Source: Hemerocallis citrina
Lineage: Eukaryota; Streptophyta; Magnoliopsida; Asparagales; Asphodelaceae
Length of the DNA: 64,000 nt
NCBI GenBank assembly: GCA_017893485.1
Contig: JACEHZ010000600.1
Span: forward strand, 186,001 to 250,000
Direction: 5' to 3'
Of this stretch, positions 22,049 through 33,340 are shown in pieces (the first letter of the stretch is position 1; each line of letters opens with the position of its first letter). A model generated the notes under the pieces. It saw nothing but the letters and a program-made list of their open reading frames with translations, was not told where the DNA came from and did not search any database. The translations under genes were made by a program, and so were the position numbers.

Positions 22049-22978
22049 TCATCCACCGGCTCGGACTACATCTTGGGGGATTTCAAGAGTTTCGAGGGAG
22101 AGGACTGGACCTATAGTAGAGGTCATGTAGCATTTGCGGGCTGTTTCCTGATTGCCTTTTACTTTCCCTACTCCTGCCCGAGTGGAGAATTTCATCTTGA
22201 GGTGATAGGTGGAAGGGATGGCTTCGAGAGCGGCTAAGCCGGGCCGACCCAAAATGACATTGTAGGCTGTAGGGACATCCACGACCATGAAGTCCATCAA
22301 CTCCGTTCGGGTAGTAGGAGTTTTGCCAGCGGTTACGTCCAGGGTGATAACCTCTTCAATAGTCACTGGCACTCCCGTAAACCCATGGAGTGTGTAGCCG
22401 GCGGGTTTAAGTCTGTCCCGGGATAGTTTGAGGCCTTTGAAAGCAGCGAGGAAGAGGATGTTAACGGAGCTGCCATTGTCCACTAGGATCCTTTCCACTT
22501 TAAAGTTTGCCATATGGAGGTTGATGACGAGTGCGTCACAATGGGGCATTCGGACACCCTCAAGGTCTTCATCTGAGAATGTGACGGACACTCTGAGGCC
22601 TTTAGGAGGAGGTGTGGTACGGACCGAATTAACTTCCCTAACAAACGCCTTTCGAGAGGAGTTGGAGGAGCCCCCCATTGGGCCTCCATGAATTAGGTGC
22701 ACGACATGCTCCTCTTCGAATTCGGGTGTTTCATCGCATTCAGGATGCTTGTTAGCCCCCCGAGGCGGGGGAGGAAGATCGGCTCGGTCCTTTCTCACGA
22801 ACTTGGTTAGCTGACCCCTCTGGATGAGGGCTTCTATCTCGTTCTTCAGGGCCCGACAATCATTGGTGTCGTGGCCATGGTCCCGGTGATAGCGGCACCA
22901 CTTCTCTTTATCCCTCTTCTTGTCAGGGGTGTTCATTTTCGGTGCAGGAGGTATCACCCCCTCCTTCTCAACTTCCAT
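22049..22978 (-). pseudogene. Tat gag C-terminus and aspartic protease
   Basis: An open stretch of about 309 residues. It starts with a Cys/His cluster CRYHRDHGHDTNDC (nucleocapsid-like). Further on is the protease: ILVDNGSSVNILF as active-site loop (DNGS is common in plant Tat proteases) and YNVILGRPGL as the flap-distal motif. It ends in a stop at 22049. The frame leading to reverse transcriptase is shifted by one, either as part of decay or as a programmed shift. Confidence 0.8.
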
Positions 22979-24571
22979 GAGGATTGTGGAGATGTTGACG
23001 TTAAGGGGAGTAAACTTTTCAAATCTGGGGGAAGGTCGGTGCTGCCCGCCATTATCCTTCTGGAGCTTCTTGGCTCCTTCTTCTTCTGTTCCTTTTCTCT
23101 TGGACCCGGAGGAAGGCCCCCATAGTTGGGGCGGTGCTCAGCTTCCTCGGCCCGAATATACTTTTTGCTCCGGAAGAGGAGGTCAGAGAAGTTCTGCGGG
23201 GGCTTTTTGGCGAGGGAGGAGCGGAGGCTGGAGTTGAGGACATTGGATTGGAATGCTGCTGCAGCGACCGACTGGTCGAGGGATGCTATGGACCTGGCTT
23301 CTGCTGTGAACCTTTTTACATAGTCCCTTAGCTTCTCACCCTTCTTCTGGTTGAGATAGAGTAGCGAAATGCTGGTCTTCTCAGTTCGGCGGCTACTCAC
23401 GAAGTGGGTGACGAAGAGGGTCTCAAATTGCTCGAAGGAGAATATCGAGGATGGGGCAAGGCGAGAGTACCATTCTCGAGCCGGACCCTTGAGAGTAGCG
23501 GGGAAGGTCTTGCACAGCAGAGCATCGGAAGCTTGATGGATGAGCATGAGGGTCTTAAAGCTTTCGATGTGATCGACGGGGTCAGACTCCCCGTAATAAG
23601 TCTCGAATTGAGGGGGTTTAAAACCGATTGGTACGGGCGCCTCCATTATGGGGTTCGGGAAAAAGGAGGTCGACTCGGGCGAAGGGTCCTTCCTCTAAGC
23701 TCTTTTTCTCTGTCTAACTGAACCAAGCGCCTCTCCATTTCGTGGAGATGGCGGTAGACAGCATCATCTCTTCGACGGTAATCAACCGAGCCTCTAGACT
23801 CGTCTTCGTACGAGGGAGAGCGGGGGCTACGACGATGGTAGCTCCTGGAGCGGCGAGGACTAGGAATGTGCTGGGGATTGCTAGGAGCTGGGGGAGGAGT
23901 TAGGGACCGTCGGCGAGGACTTCGAACCGAAGGAGGAGTGGGAATCCTTGGAGGATTGGTGTTGTTGGGTCGGAGATTGAGAGCTTGTAGGATGGTGGCT
24001 TGGAATTGCTGGAACTCGGCACGAGTGATGGGTGCCTCATCGTTCCTTGGATGCTGTCGGCCGGCTGGGGAATAGGGTCTTTTCCTGTGATGTTCGGGGG
24101 ACTCTCTCCGCCCTCTTTGGGTGGGGGACCTTCTGTAGTCTCGGCGGCGAGGAGATCGCTCATCTGGACGTTGTTGGCGAGAGGCTCCCTCTCGGGCCCG
24201 CCTCTCATCCAGACGGTGGCGAAGATCCTCATCCTTCTGCCGATTAAGGATGGTATTGCGAAGGTCAGAAGCTCAGGGATGGCAGGAGGCCATAGAATCC
24301 GTAGAGGCATTGTGTACTGAGACGTGGTCCTGATGGAGAGGTTGCTTCTGCGGGTTGGGACGCGGACCCCTGCACTGGCATTTTGAGGACCGGGGGGATC
24401 CTTGGGAGGTTGCTGATTCTGAAGAGGAGGCTGATCTTGTTGAAGAGGGTCCTCTGCTTGAGGAGGCAGTTGCCCCTGCTGCTGAGTGGGTTGGATGGGA
24501 ACTTCCTGTTGCTGATCGACGGGGTTGGGTCCACGGTTGGACCCCCTGGATCTTACTTTCCTAGGAGGCAT
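22954..24571 (-). pseudogene. Tat gag
   Basis: The first ATG after the primer-binding site is at 24571 (MPPRKVRSRGSNRGPNP) and opens a Gln/Pro-rich N-terminus. After frame changes the core capsid domain appears at about 23646-23130: GESDPVDHIESFKTLM, LKGPAREWYSRLAP, FEQFETLFVTHF, LRDYVKRFTAEA. This is the retrotransposon gag domain. At least one frameshift separates N-terminus and core. Confidence 0.8.
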
Positions 24572-24622
24572 GGCTGGAGAAGATCTGACCAACGGGAAGA
24601 GGGGAGGCTGCTATTCGTTTGA

Positions 24623-24640
24623 TTCCCACAGACGGCGCCA
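24623..24640 (-). other. Primer-binding site of the Tat element
   Basis: The minus strand reads TGGCGCCGTCTGTGGGAA, 3 bp inside the 5' LTR. It starts with the TGGCGCCGT used by many plant Ty3 elements, usually ascribed to aspartate tRNA. Confidence 0.8.
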
Positions 24641-24643
24641 ATC

Positions 24644-25233
24644 TGTTACCGCTAAATCTGGTGTGGGGCAAACAGATAGTATTTGTGGATTCTTGGAAAA
24701 CCTGAATAGCAAACCTGAACCTGTTCTGTTGGAGTCTGACTGATGAATCTCGCCGTTCACCTGCAAAAAGTGCGAGACACCGGGGTTGATCCCGGCGACG
24801 CACCCTCCGACGCTCAAGTCAGTAATCAGGGAAGATTATGAAAGAGCGTAAATTGGCAAAAGATTGATTACCTCTTAATGGAGATGGATGGGAGGTATTT
24901 ATAGCCGCCGTTGGGGTCAGATTAGGAATGTAATCCCTGTGATCAAATAAGGAATGTAATCCCTAATCCCCAGTGAAAGGATAGATATGGATCAGGGCCG
25001 TTGATTAGGATTAATCAGAAACCCTAATTCTATCCTGGTGGATCGGGTTTGCTGCGGGTTAAAACCTGCACCCAGTTGAGGTGGATCTGTTCGCGGGTTA
25101 ATGGATCTTTGAGGAGGAGAACCAGTACCCGCTTCAGATCCACTGGTAGGTGAAATTACCATTTTATCCCTAGGCTTTAAGATTCGTTCCTGATTTGGAC
25201 GGTTCCGATTTAACCCCATTTTTGGCCATATCA
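24644..25233 (-). repeat. 5' LTR of the Tat element
   Basis: A 590-bp partner of the LTR at 12479. Its right edge joins viral sequence through the target duplication GGTAC. Confidence 0.9.
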
Positions 25234-25238
25234 GGTAC

Positions 25239-25701
25239 AATGTTAGATTCTCCATAGATCACTTGGTTAGTCATTCCTATTTTTATAACATGTTCTGCTG
25301 GAAGCTCTTCATTTTCTTCAAGATACTCAGCGATTGCTGAATACATGCTGACATATATTTTTGAGGCCTTAGTGAGGCCAAAATAATACTTGGCAGCTTT
25401 GCAAATTTCTCTTGGCAAGTGATCCAATTCTTCACATTCTCTGGACAGATATATGCAATGAATAAGTCATTTTTCGAACAATGCCCTGGTTGTTCTTGGA
25501 TTTGCTTCTGGTAGGATATTGTTGTGATATTGTTTTGATGAACTGGTTCACCTCGGTTACTTGGCATAATTTTTCAATATATTGTAAAAATAATATTTTT
25601 TTGATACTTTGGTCTTTGGTAGTAGATTTCTCGGTATGAAGTGTCGTTTTGTATGTGGTTTTATTTGATGATGTAATTGCTTCTGCTTTTAGCGAATGAG
25701 T
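25239..25701 (-). pseudogene. Viral transactivator-position frame, middle part
   Basis: Minus-strand coding remnants in two frames, for example REICKAAKYYFGLTKASKIY followed by an acidic segment, and FLQYIEKLCQVTEVNQFIK. It lies between two insertions, directly downstream of the pol frame in the viral order. Frame changes near 25430 and 25570 show decay. The family cannot be confirmed by motif; a transactivator/viroplasmin is the positional guess. Confidence 0.55.
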
Positions 25702-26017
25702 TGTAACGCCCCGGGCCCCACTCAAACAAATTCTAACAACTGCCCACCACATGCTGCCTCTCAAAAGGTGTCATGACTAGTTGGTACCTCTTGATCATAG
25801 GCTTCCTAATATATACACACAAAATCCTAACTCACCTTCCATGTAGGACTAAGTCACCACCACCTATCATGAACACCATGGCCCATAGTAGTTATTTCAT
25901 TCTTTATATAGGCTTTATACACACACTACCAGATCTATAGGCCCATCTAACCATGAATTAATTACTAAGCTCACCATGAAGCCCACCATGAAGGCTCATC
26001 TCATACAGGGCATTACA
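25702..26017 (-). mobile_element. 316-bp solo LTR
   Basis: Starts TGTAACGCCCCGGG and ends CAGGGCATTACA, with a perfect 5-bp duplication TGAGT (25697-25701 and 26018-26022). On the minus strand the termini read TGTAATGCCCTG...GGGGCGTTACA, the same pattern as the multi-kilobase LTRs elsewhere in the window. There is no internal region, so it is a solo LTR or a very small element. It interrupts the viral transactivator-position frame. Confidence 0.8.
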
Positions 26018-26223
26018 TGAGTAGGTTGGCCCATCTCGCTCATTTTTTCGCTAGTATTGTCCATTATATTTTTCGAAGTTGCATGCTGGCTTACATGCTG
26101 GTATAACAGACTTTGGAGTCCGTATATTTGTAGTTGTAATTGATTAAATTCTCCTTTTATTTGTTCCATGGTTTTCTTGAGGCAAATTACATTATGTTTT
26201 ATTTGCTGGACTCTAGTTTCCAT
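26018..26223 (-). pseudogene. Start of the viral transactivator-position frame
   Basis: An ATG at 26223 opens a frame (METRVQQIKHNVICLKKTM) rich in Gln, Lys and Leu, suggesting a short coiled coil. It starts just after the RNase H remnants, as the next viral gene would, and runs into the 316-bp solo LTR. Confidence 0.5.
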
Positions 26224-27420
26224 TATGTAACAAATAAAATAGTTAATTTCTTGATAAAAAATCGGCTAAAATATTGTCCTCCCCTTTTATGTTTTCTATT
26301 GTAAAGTCATAATTTGCTAGTTCCATTTACCATCTTATCAATCTTTTATTTGCTATAGTTGGATCTATTATTTTGTTAATCCAACTCTTTGCTTGTGTAT
26401 TATCTATCCTTACTATAAATTTTGAATGTATTATGAATAATTTGAACTTTTTTATAGCTTTTACTATTGCTAGTAGTTTTTTTTCATTTATGAGGTAATT
26501 TTGTTGGATTTGTGTGAATGATCCACTGGTGTAGCTGGCTGGTCTTTCATTTTTTTTTTACCTATTTCAACGAATTTTAATATTGCTCCCCAATTATTTT
26601 CACATACATCAGTTTCTATTATCCATGAACATTTTTTAACAGGTGGTCTTAGTTTATTTAATCCTGAAGTTTGTTGTTTTAATATTTTAAGTTTTTCGTC
26701 ATCCTCTGGGGTTCATTCCCATTTCTTAAACTTTTTAAATTTTTGTTGTAACAAACTTGTTTTTGCTGACATATTTGGTATGTATCCTCTTGTCTGATTT
26801 AGTAATCCAATTATGTCTTATACTTCTCTTTTTTCTTTTAGGGCATCAGGAAATGTCTTTATTTTTTCTGTTATATGTGGCCGTAGTTCTATTCCTTCAT
26901 GTGATAATTTTGTTCCTAAGAATTCTATCTCAGTTTTGAACAATTTCATTTTCTTTTTTGATAGTATAATACCTGTATTTTTTACTATTTCTATAAATTT
27001 TAGTAAATGTTCTTTATGTTGCTCATCATTTTCGGATCCTATTTGAATGTCATCTACATATACTAGTATGAAATTATTTTATTTTTAAAATATCTTATCT
27101 ATATATTCTTAAAATACTCCTGTGCTATTTTTATATTCGAATGGTAATACATTCCATTCATAGAACTCCTGTGTTGTAATAAATGTTGTTAACTGTTTTG
27201 AGTATTCTGTTAATTTTGTGTGGTAGAATCCTGATTTACATTCGAATTTTGAATATATTTTTCTTGTTCATACTGTGTTAAGTAGTATCTGCATATCTGG
27301 TAGTTGATATCCAAATCTCTTAGTATTTTTATTTAATTCTTTATAATTTACTACCATTCGAGATTTACCTCTTTTTCTTCTGAATGTTTTCTCACTATAA
27401 ATGCTGGTGATGAATGTGGA
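26224..27420 (-). pseudogene. Viral reverse transcriptase and RNase H remnants
   Basis: Broken minus-strand translation shows SRMVVNYKELNKNTK (finger), FYEWNVLPFEYKN (palm, with Glu for the usual Gly), ILVYVDDIQIGS (intact YVDD active site) and LFKTEIEFLG (thumb). It also shows the RNase H start ETDVCENNWGAIL. Many stops interrupt it. The YVDDI form and primer-grip spacing match caulimovirids rather than the plant Ty3 elements here. Confidence 0.8.
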
Positions 27421-28151
27421 CTTTATGAATTTCTTATGTAATTATTTTCCATTAGTTCTTTATATGTTATTTTGAACTCTTCTAAATATGTTGAAGTGTG
27501 TCTTATAGGCTTAATTTTTATTATTTTGTTCTTATCTATTAATTCTATATGTGCTGTAGGTTTACTTAAGTCCCATTTTGCTAAAAGGTCTTCTCCACAC
27601 AGATTTTCTAATTGTTTTTGTAAAATTTCTTTTGTAGTTATTTCTTGGACTTGTTGTATTCTAGTTCTGTTTGGTAAATATTGATATTCACCACGCGGGG
27701 TTCGAGAAACTCTGATATGCGGCAAGTCGGTTCTAGAATAAGGTTGTGTTATTGTAATGGCTATTGCTTGGTGTTGACAAGGTGTTGTAAATATAACAGA
27801 TTTTTGTGATATGGTTATAGCATAGTATTGTTGGACAAAGTCATTTCCTAATAGTACATCATTATTCATATCATCAAATTGGTATATTATTGGTATTTTT
27901 AGTACGTAATTTTCTATTTGTATATTAACACTTTGTTGATACCTATTAAGTATGACGGTTTGCCCAGTTAATCCGGTTATCGCCTTTTTATTGTATCCAT
28001 CTTGTTTCCATCTTGGTAGTATATTTTCGCGGCATAAGCTAGTGCCTGCTCCGGTGTCTATTAGACTATGATAGTTTCTTGATTCGTATCCTTCGTAGAC
28101 AAATTCTGTTAGTATGTATAACGTATTTTTTGTTACTTTTAATGGATTCAT
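27421..28151 (-). pseudogene. Viral aspartic protease, second domain
   Basis: An open 242-residue stretch. Active-site motif YHSLIDTGAGTSLC at about residues 29-42, then NNDVLLGNDFVQQYYAI at about 93-109 as the second conserved retropepsin block. It ends with ITYKELMENNYIRNS, which leads into the reverse transcriptase. It is the best-preserved viral segment. The stop at 27423 follows directly on the last motif. Confidence 0.8.
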
Positions 28152-28593
28152 TCACACAATACTCTATTTATTACTATACTTTCGTTATTTAATTTTATTG
28201 TGATTATTTTGTTTTGAATTGAGTACGATTATATTGATGTAAGGAAGATAGTTCCTAATAACATTTCATTAGCATTTTGTTATGGATCTATATGTAAATG
28301 TAATAGCTAGCATTTTATTTCTACCATTTATCCTCAGTGGCAGTATTATTTAATGTCCAATTGAGTGTTTATTATTGTAATAGTCTAGGTTGTAATATGG
28401 ATTTTCTAATGGTATTAATTCTGTTGTCTTTATTATTGTTTGTTTAATATGCGAATTAGTAGCTCCTGTATTTATCAGAGCTACTTGTTTATTCCATTTT
28501 CCACTATCATAATATTCTACTTCTATTTTAAATTGGTTATTATTTTGATCGTCTAATGTATTTATTATTGGTATTAATTCCAATGCTTATTGT
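28152..28593 (-). pseudogene. Viral protease-like domain, first of two
   Basis: A frame from 28583 contains KQVALINTGATNSHIKQT, which resembles a retropepsin active-site loop with Asn for Asp. About 110 codons later, in another frame, NANEMLLGTIFL resembles the LLG block that follows in such proteases. It stands directly before the canonical DTGA domain. The region is interrupted at 28594 by a solo LTR. Confidence 0.55.
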
Positions 28594-29239
28594 TGTAGCG
28601 CCCCGAATTTTCAATAAATAAATATGAAAATACGTAGCACAATTCCCAACATCTACCTCAATATAATAGTAAACATAGCAAACATAGAAATTTTTTAACT
28701 TTTATTACATCAATTCCTTACATAGCACAACGGAAAATTAACACCTTGAATTACTTTTTCTTTCTTTTACAATTTTCATAAGCCATGTTATCATTCTATC
28801 ATATGCATTCAATCCCAAGCTAATGGTACCTACCTGTAAAACATGAGGCTAGAGATAATCCTAACCTCCAAAACTACGGGGTCAGCCATAACGGTGTGTG
28901 TGATATCAAAAGAAATGCAATTTAAATGAAACATAAAGAATAAATTCATAACCAATACATTCCCACAATAGTAACAAAATGGAATATGAAATAACGATAA
29001 ATATAGCATGATAACATCAAGTGAAACTAACCTAAGTGTCAAGTGTAGGAAAATAGAAACACCATGCATAATACAAGTCAAGAAAATACAAATGCAGTAT
29101 GATGACTCTCTAATGCATACTTGTCGGATTCTATGCATTCCATACTACATAGGTCCGATGCAAACTCTTATCATTCTCCACTTTATAGGGTTAACTCCCT
29201 CGTTATGCAACTAATCCTACTACGTTGATAGAAACAAGA

Positions 29240-29530
29240 TCTAGAATACTCTGCGAATAGGCTTAACAACCCTCGATGCGCAAGCATCATGTAAGCATAG
29301 CTCTAACTTCGGAGAATTACCTCCCTGCTGTGTATTCCACGAATAGGCCTGCTGACCCTCGACGTGCAGATACACAGTATATTCCATGAATAGGCCTGCC
29401 GACCCTCGACACGCAAATGCACTATATGTTCCATGAATAGGCCTGCCGATACTTGACACGCGAACACACCAACTGTCCTCTAGACATTTCGTGAATAGGC
29501 CTGCCGACCCTCGACACGCGAATATACTAG
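29240..29530. repeat. Tandem repeat of about 60-65 bp inside the solo LTR
   Basis: Five units share GAATAGGCCTGCCGACCCTC followed by GACACGCGAA or a close variant, at about 29255, 29340, 29390, 29435 and 29492. Spacing is irregular, so the array has decayed. Confidence 0.8.
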
Positions 29531-30198
29531 GGACACAACAACACGGTCCTGAAATACACCCGTTGGACTAACAACAGAGCCCATACATACGTTTTCCAAG
29601 TTCTATCACATCTCCACTAGTGCCTTTCCTTAGGTTGATTATTATTTATTAAAACACAATTTCCCTCTCCCTAGAGTTGGTGTACCCTGCCGGACTTAAT
29701 TCCACCAAAACAACTCCAAGGCCCCAACTGGCCGATATCTACAAAATCTCATCTTCCGGTTTACAGGAATCCCACTCAACCTCTAGAGACTCACAACTCA
29801 AATATCAACACAAATCTTTCATTAAAACTCTTGATTCTATCATCAATTCGTTCATATTAAAGAAACTTCTTCAAATCGCACAAATCCAAATTTATCTGAA
29901 TACTCAAAATATTTCCAGAAGTAAAATTTGAGATTAAATCTATCAAATAACTGAGTTTCACATTTTGAAGTCATAGAAAAATCACAAAACATCAATCCTT
30001 CGAAAACCGTATATATTTCACTTTCTAAAGTTGTAGAAATACGAGTTACACTATATTATAATCAAAATATAACTCTTTGTAAAATACATTAATCAATAGC
30101 AAAAACTTCATTTAAAATAGTAGATCAATAATCCATAAGTCCGAAGAAATAGTCGTTCAAGAAAACAACAACAAAACTCAACAAAACCATCAACACAG

Positions 30199-30325
30199 TA
30201 GCTGTCGGTCGACCGACGTCTCAATTAAAAAAAACGGTCGATTGACATGCTAAAACCCCAAAACCAACCATTTGACAGTCGACCGAAATTTTATGTGTAA
30301 ATTCTGGACGGTCGACCGTCATGCC
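30199..30325. repeat. GTCGAC palindrome cluster in the 28594 solo LTR
   Basis: Four motifs: GGTCGACCGAC, GGTCGATTGAC, CAGTCGACCG and ACGGTCGACCGT. The same kind of cluster occurs in Copia LTRs in this window. Confidence 0.75.
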
Positions 30326-30530
30326 ACGAAAACAACACTTTGAATTTCGTGCACTTTTCAACTGATACATGGTTTCAATCCTTTAAATGCTAGAATTTGT
30401 GGAATTAAAAACCTGAGATGATCAAATACAACTTGTCTAACATACTGGAGTTCATAAATCATATCAAACTCTCAACAAATTCACGAAAAAGAACTTTTTT
30501 TATTAAAATTCTTCAAATCAGGAAACCCTA

Positions 30531-30533
30531 TGT

Positions 30534-30573
<40 letters not shown>
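30531..30573. repeat. TG microsatellite
   Basis: About 20 TG units with one early interruption, within the solo LTR. Confidence 0.95.
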
Positions 30574-30575
<2 letters not shown>

Positions 30576-31980
30576 ATGTATCGGTTAAAAGCATCCAGAA
30601 TCATTGTATATGAATGTTATATTGTTCAATTCAATCTCAGTGTCACTATAAACCCAAGATCTGCTTGAAAACATCGCAAAACTCAAAAAATCCACTTTTC
30701 AGCTGAATATCATCATACCCAAAATCAAAACTCAATTCAACACTTCAAGACTTGATCCTTTGATTCAGGTAAACTCTCTTGCAAATTTATTAAATACATA
30801 TACAACTAATTAGATCAATTTACCCTTGATTATATGCATCTACAACAATCATTAGCCAAGTTCTACTCATTACAACATTCAAAACAGATTATGCATGTTA
30901 AAAACAGGAAAAAAAAACTCTTCTTTATTCAATTCTTATGCATCAAACATCATACAATCTCAACATATATGTTCAAATTAGTAAGGAAACAACGCATTCA
31001 TGATTTCTACTAAGTTCTTATCATTCTTAAGTCATCTATATAGAAATTTTAATCATCAATTGCATAGCATTCATAAAAAGTTCTATTTTTAATTATCCAT
31101 CCATCTTTATATTCATTATATCATCACACAATCATCTAACATGTCTTCTACTAGAAAAATTATCATATTTAGCATGCATAGATCAACAAGAAATCAAATA
31201 CATATCACTCACCTTATTGAAGAATCAACGAAAGTAATAAAGAATAAGAAAAGCTCATCCTTTCGCAAAAATTCAAGATCATCGCTTTGAAACTCCAAGA
31301 AAATCAATAATAAAAATCCCCTTTTGTTTTGTGCAGAAGAGAAACGGTTGTAGCAGCCCCTATATAGCCGAAATCTGGGTAAGTAGGGTTTTGAGAAGAT
31401 TTTGCAAAATATTCCTTTAGAATATATCTTTACATCTATAGATCCTTTATACTAGGTAACTAGATTAACCAATTTAGTTGAGATTAAATCAAAAATATCC
31501 CTCCCAGATCTGTTCGGCACCAGTTTCAACTCCAGAAAATCAATTTTGTAATTTTTGCCTCCAAGTGGCAATTTTGCAAAAAGACCATTCTTTAATAAAT
31601 TAGTAAAATAAACTAAATCTATTAGAAAAAAAATTAAAATATTTACCTTTGAGTTGGTCGGCCATCCTGCTCAGCCCAGAAATCAAAAAATTTGGAGTTT
31701 TTACTCCAAGTTGTAATTTTGCACAAAAGTCCTTTTTTAATATTTGTAAATATGCCAAATAAATATAAAAAAAAGTCCAGAAAATTTATAAATAATACCT
31801 ACTAATAAATATTAGGTTTCCCTAAAATATTTTTTGTCTTTGAGTTTCCCAAGAGAATATTTGCACGTATTTTGCACGTGCAAAAAGATAAATTTCAGAA
31901 AAATATTTATTAAATCACCAAAATCACTTTAATTCATTCATTAATCTTAAAAACCTTATTTAAAATTCTAGGGTATTACA

Positions 31981-32782
31981 GTTGTTTGTTTGTTTCTTAT
32001 TGATAGTGATCTTTTTCTGAAAATTATTTGTGGTGCTTTTCCTTTTGTAATTTCTTTTGCTTTATTAAAGTCATTTTTTTAATAATTTGGTATAGTCATT
32101 TCAGGGTTTTCTCTAGCTGGTTTGTATTTTATAATTTTGCTGAATAGTGGTTCTATTTTAAAATTATCTGTGTTCCTATTTTTTACTTCATGCTTACTAG
32201 TAAAAGCATAAATATTTCTTATTTGTATACTCATAACTTTACTTTTCTCTATCATTTCTATTTCTGATAATCTGTGGTACACGGCTAAACTTTTGTCTTT
32301 ATTTTCTTCAGCCATACTTATAGAGAAATTAGGTTTTATTGTAAATTTCATCTTTTGATACATTAGGTTTCATGTACTATTTGTATTAAGGCATCTTGTG
32401 TACTTGATATTATTCTATAATCAATTAGGTATATTTTTAGGGGTGTATTTATTCCTTCCTTAAATAGGCTTTTATTAATATTTGCACAACTCCTAAATGT
32501 ATTTCTTAATATTTTTCGGGTTTTCTCACTTATTTTTTACATCTTTTGTCTGATAATTTGTTCGATTATTAATGAGATTATGGTTTTTCCTTGTGCTTGT
32601 TCAATGTCTATAGGTTGTTCATTATTCCTGGCTATTATGATGGTATTCTTCTTCCTCTCGAACATTGGTAGTTTAAATATCTCTTTTGAGTTTATATCTA
32701 ATTTGTTTGCTCTTATTTTATCGTACTTTTGTATGTCAAAGCACTTTCTTTCCTTTACTTCTTCATTGATTTCTTCTCTTTC
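31981..32782 (-). pseudogene. Viral movement protein remnants
   Basis: Minus-strand pieces in several frames: EIFKLPMFERKKNTIIIA, then RNTFRSCANINKSLFKEGIN, a segment IYLIDYRIISSTQDALIQ, and NFSISMAEENKDKSLAVYHR. Their order and composition fit the 30K-superfamily movement protein of caulimovirids, after the coat protein. Stops and frameshifts are frequent. The CACTA element cuts it at 32783 and the solo LTR at 31980. Confidence 0.6.
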
Positions 32783-32805
32783 CACTACAAGAAAACCCCT
32801 TTTTC

Positions 32806-33030
32806 GCAACGAGGTTTTGGCAACGACGTTTTAGTCGTTGTGAAAATTAGTTACGGCAACGCGAAAGTCGTTGCTAAAAATAAAACAAAATTTTTCCGGG
32901 CCTTCACACATCCCCGTCAGATTGTGTGTAGATTGGAAACGATAAATGTCGTTGCGCCAGATTGTGTGTAAATTGGAAACGACAAATGTCGTTGCGTATA
33001 TTTCCTTATATCTACTGCAACGACAGTATT
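32806..33030. repeat. Left subterminal repeats of the CACTA element
   Basis: Several GCAACGAC/GTCGTTGC units, some as hairpins, plus a near-exact direct repeat of AGATTGTGTGTA...GGAAACGA...AAATGTCGTTGCG at about 32920 and 32960. Confidence 0.85.
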
Positions 33031-33129
33031 GTTGCCAAAAATATATATTAAAAAAAAAATTAACTTAATATCCCCACCACATCAAATTTCCCAAACGTCG
33101 CCACAAAATTTTCTAATTCCCCAAACCCA

Positions 33130-33340
33130 CCACACCAAATACACCACATCCCGCAGCCACCACTTCCGCCCTAGCCGCCACCACATCCCGCCGCCACCAC
33201 ATCCCGCCCTAGCCGCAACCACATCCCGCAGCCACCACTTCCGCCCTAGCCGCCACCACATCCCGCCCTAGCCGCCACCACATCCCGCCGCCACCACATC
33301 CCGCCCTAGCCGCAACCACATCCCGCCGCCACCACATCAG
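33130..33340. repeat. GC-rich minisatellite in the CACTA element
   Basis: Repeated CCGCCACCACATCCCGCC and CCCTAGCCGC units in an otherwise AT-rich element. The shift in base composition is abrupt. Confidence 0.8.

Larger units (their letters stand above)
12479..25233 (-). mobile_element. Tat-lineage Ty3 retrotransposon with antisense genes, full length
   Basis: A 12,755-bp element with 590-bp LTRs at both ends (TG...CA) and a perfect 5-bp target duplication GGTAC (12474-12478 and 25234-25238). Order on the minus strand: LTR, primer-binding site, gag, protease, reverse transcriptase, RNase H, integrase without chromodomain, then about 5.7 kb holding genes on the opposite strand, polypurine tract, LTR. 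Antisense reading frames downstream of integrase are known for Tat elements such as Retand. At least six stops and a frameshift in pol make it non-autonomous. It sits inside the viral transactivator-position frame. Confidence 0.9.
28594..31980 (-). mobile_element. Solo LTR of a chromodomain-type Ty3 family, 3.4 kb
   Basis: Read on the minus strand it begins TGTAATACCCTAG and ends CGGGGCGCTACA. The flanks are ATTGT and GTTGT (4 of 5 bp match). It holds a TATATAG promoter-like box at 31361-31368 on the minus strand, a TG microsatellite, a tandem repeat and four GTCGAC-type palindromes. The TGCACGTGCAAA motif near its start is shared with the LTRs at 42154 and 49145. No internal coding region was found. 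Confidence 0.75.
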
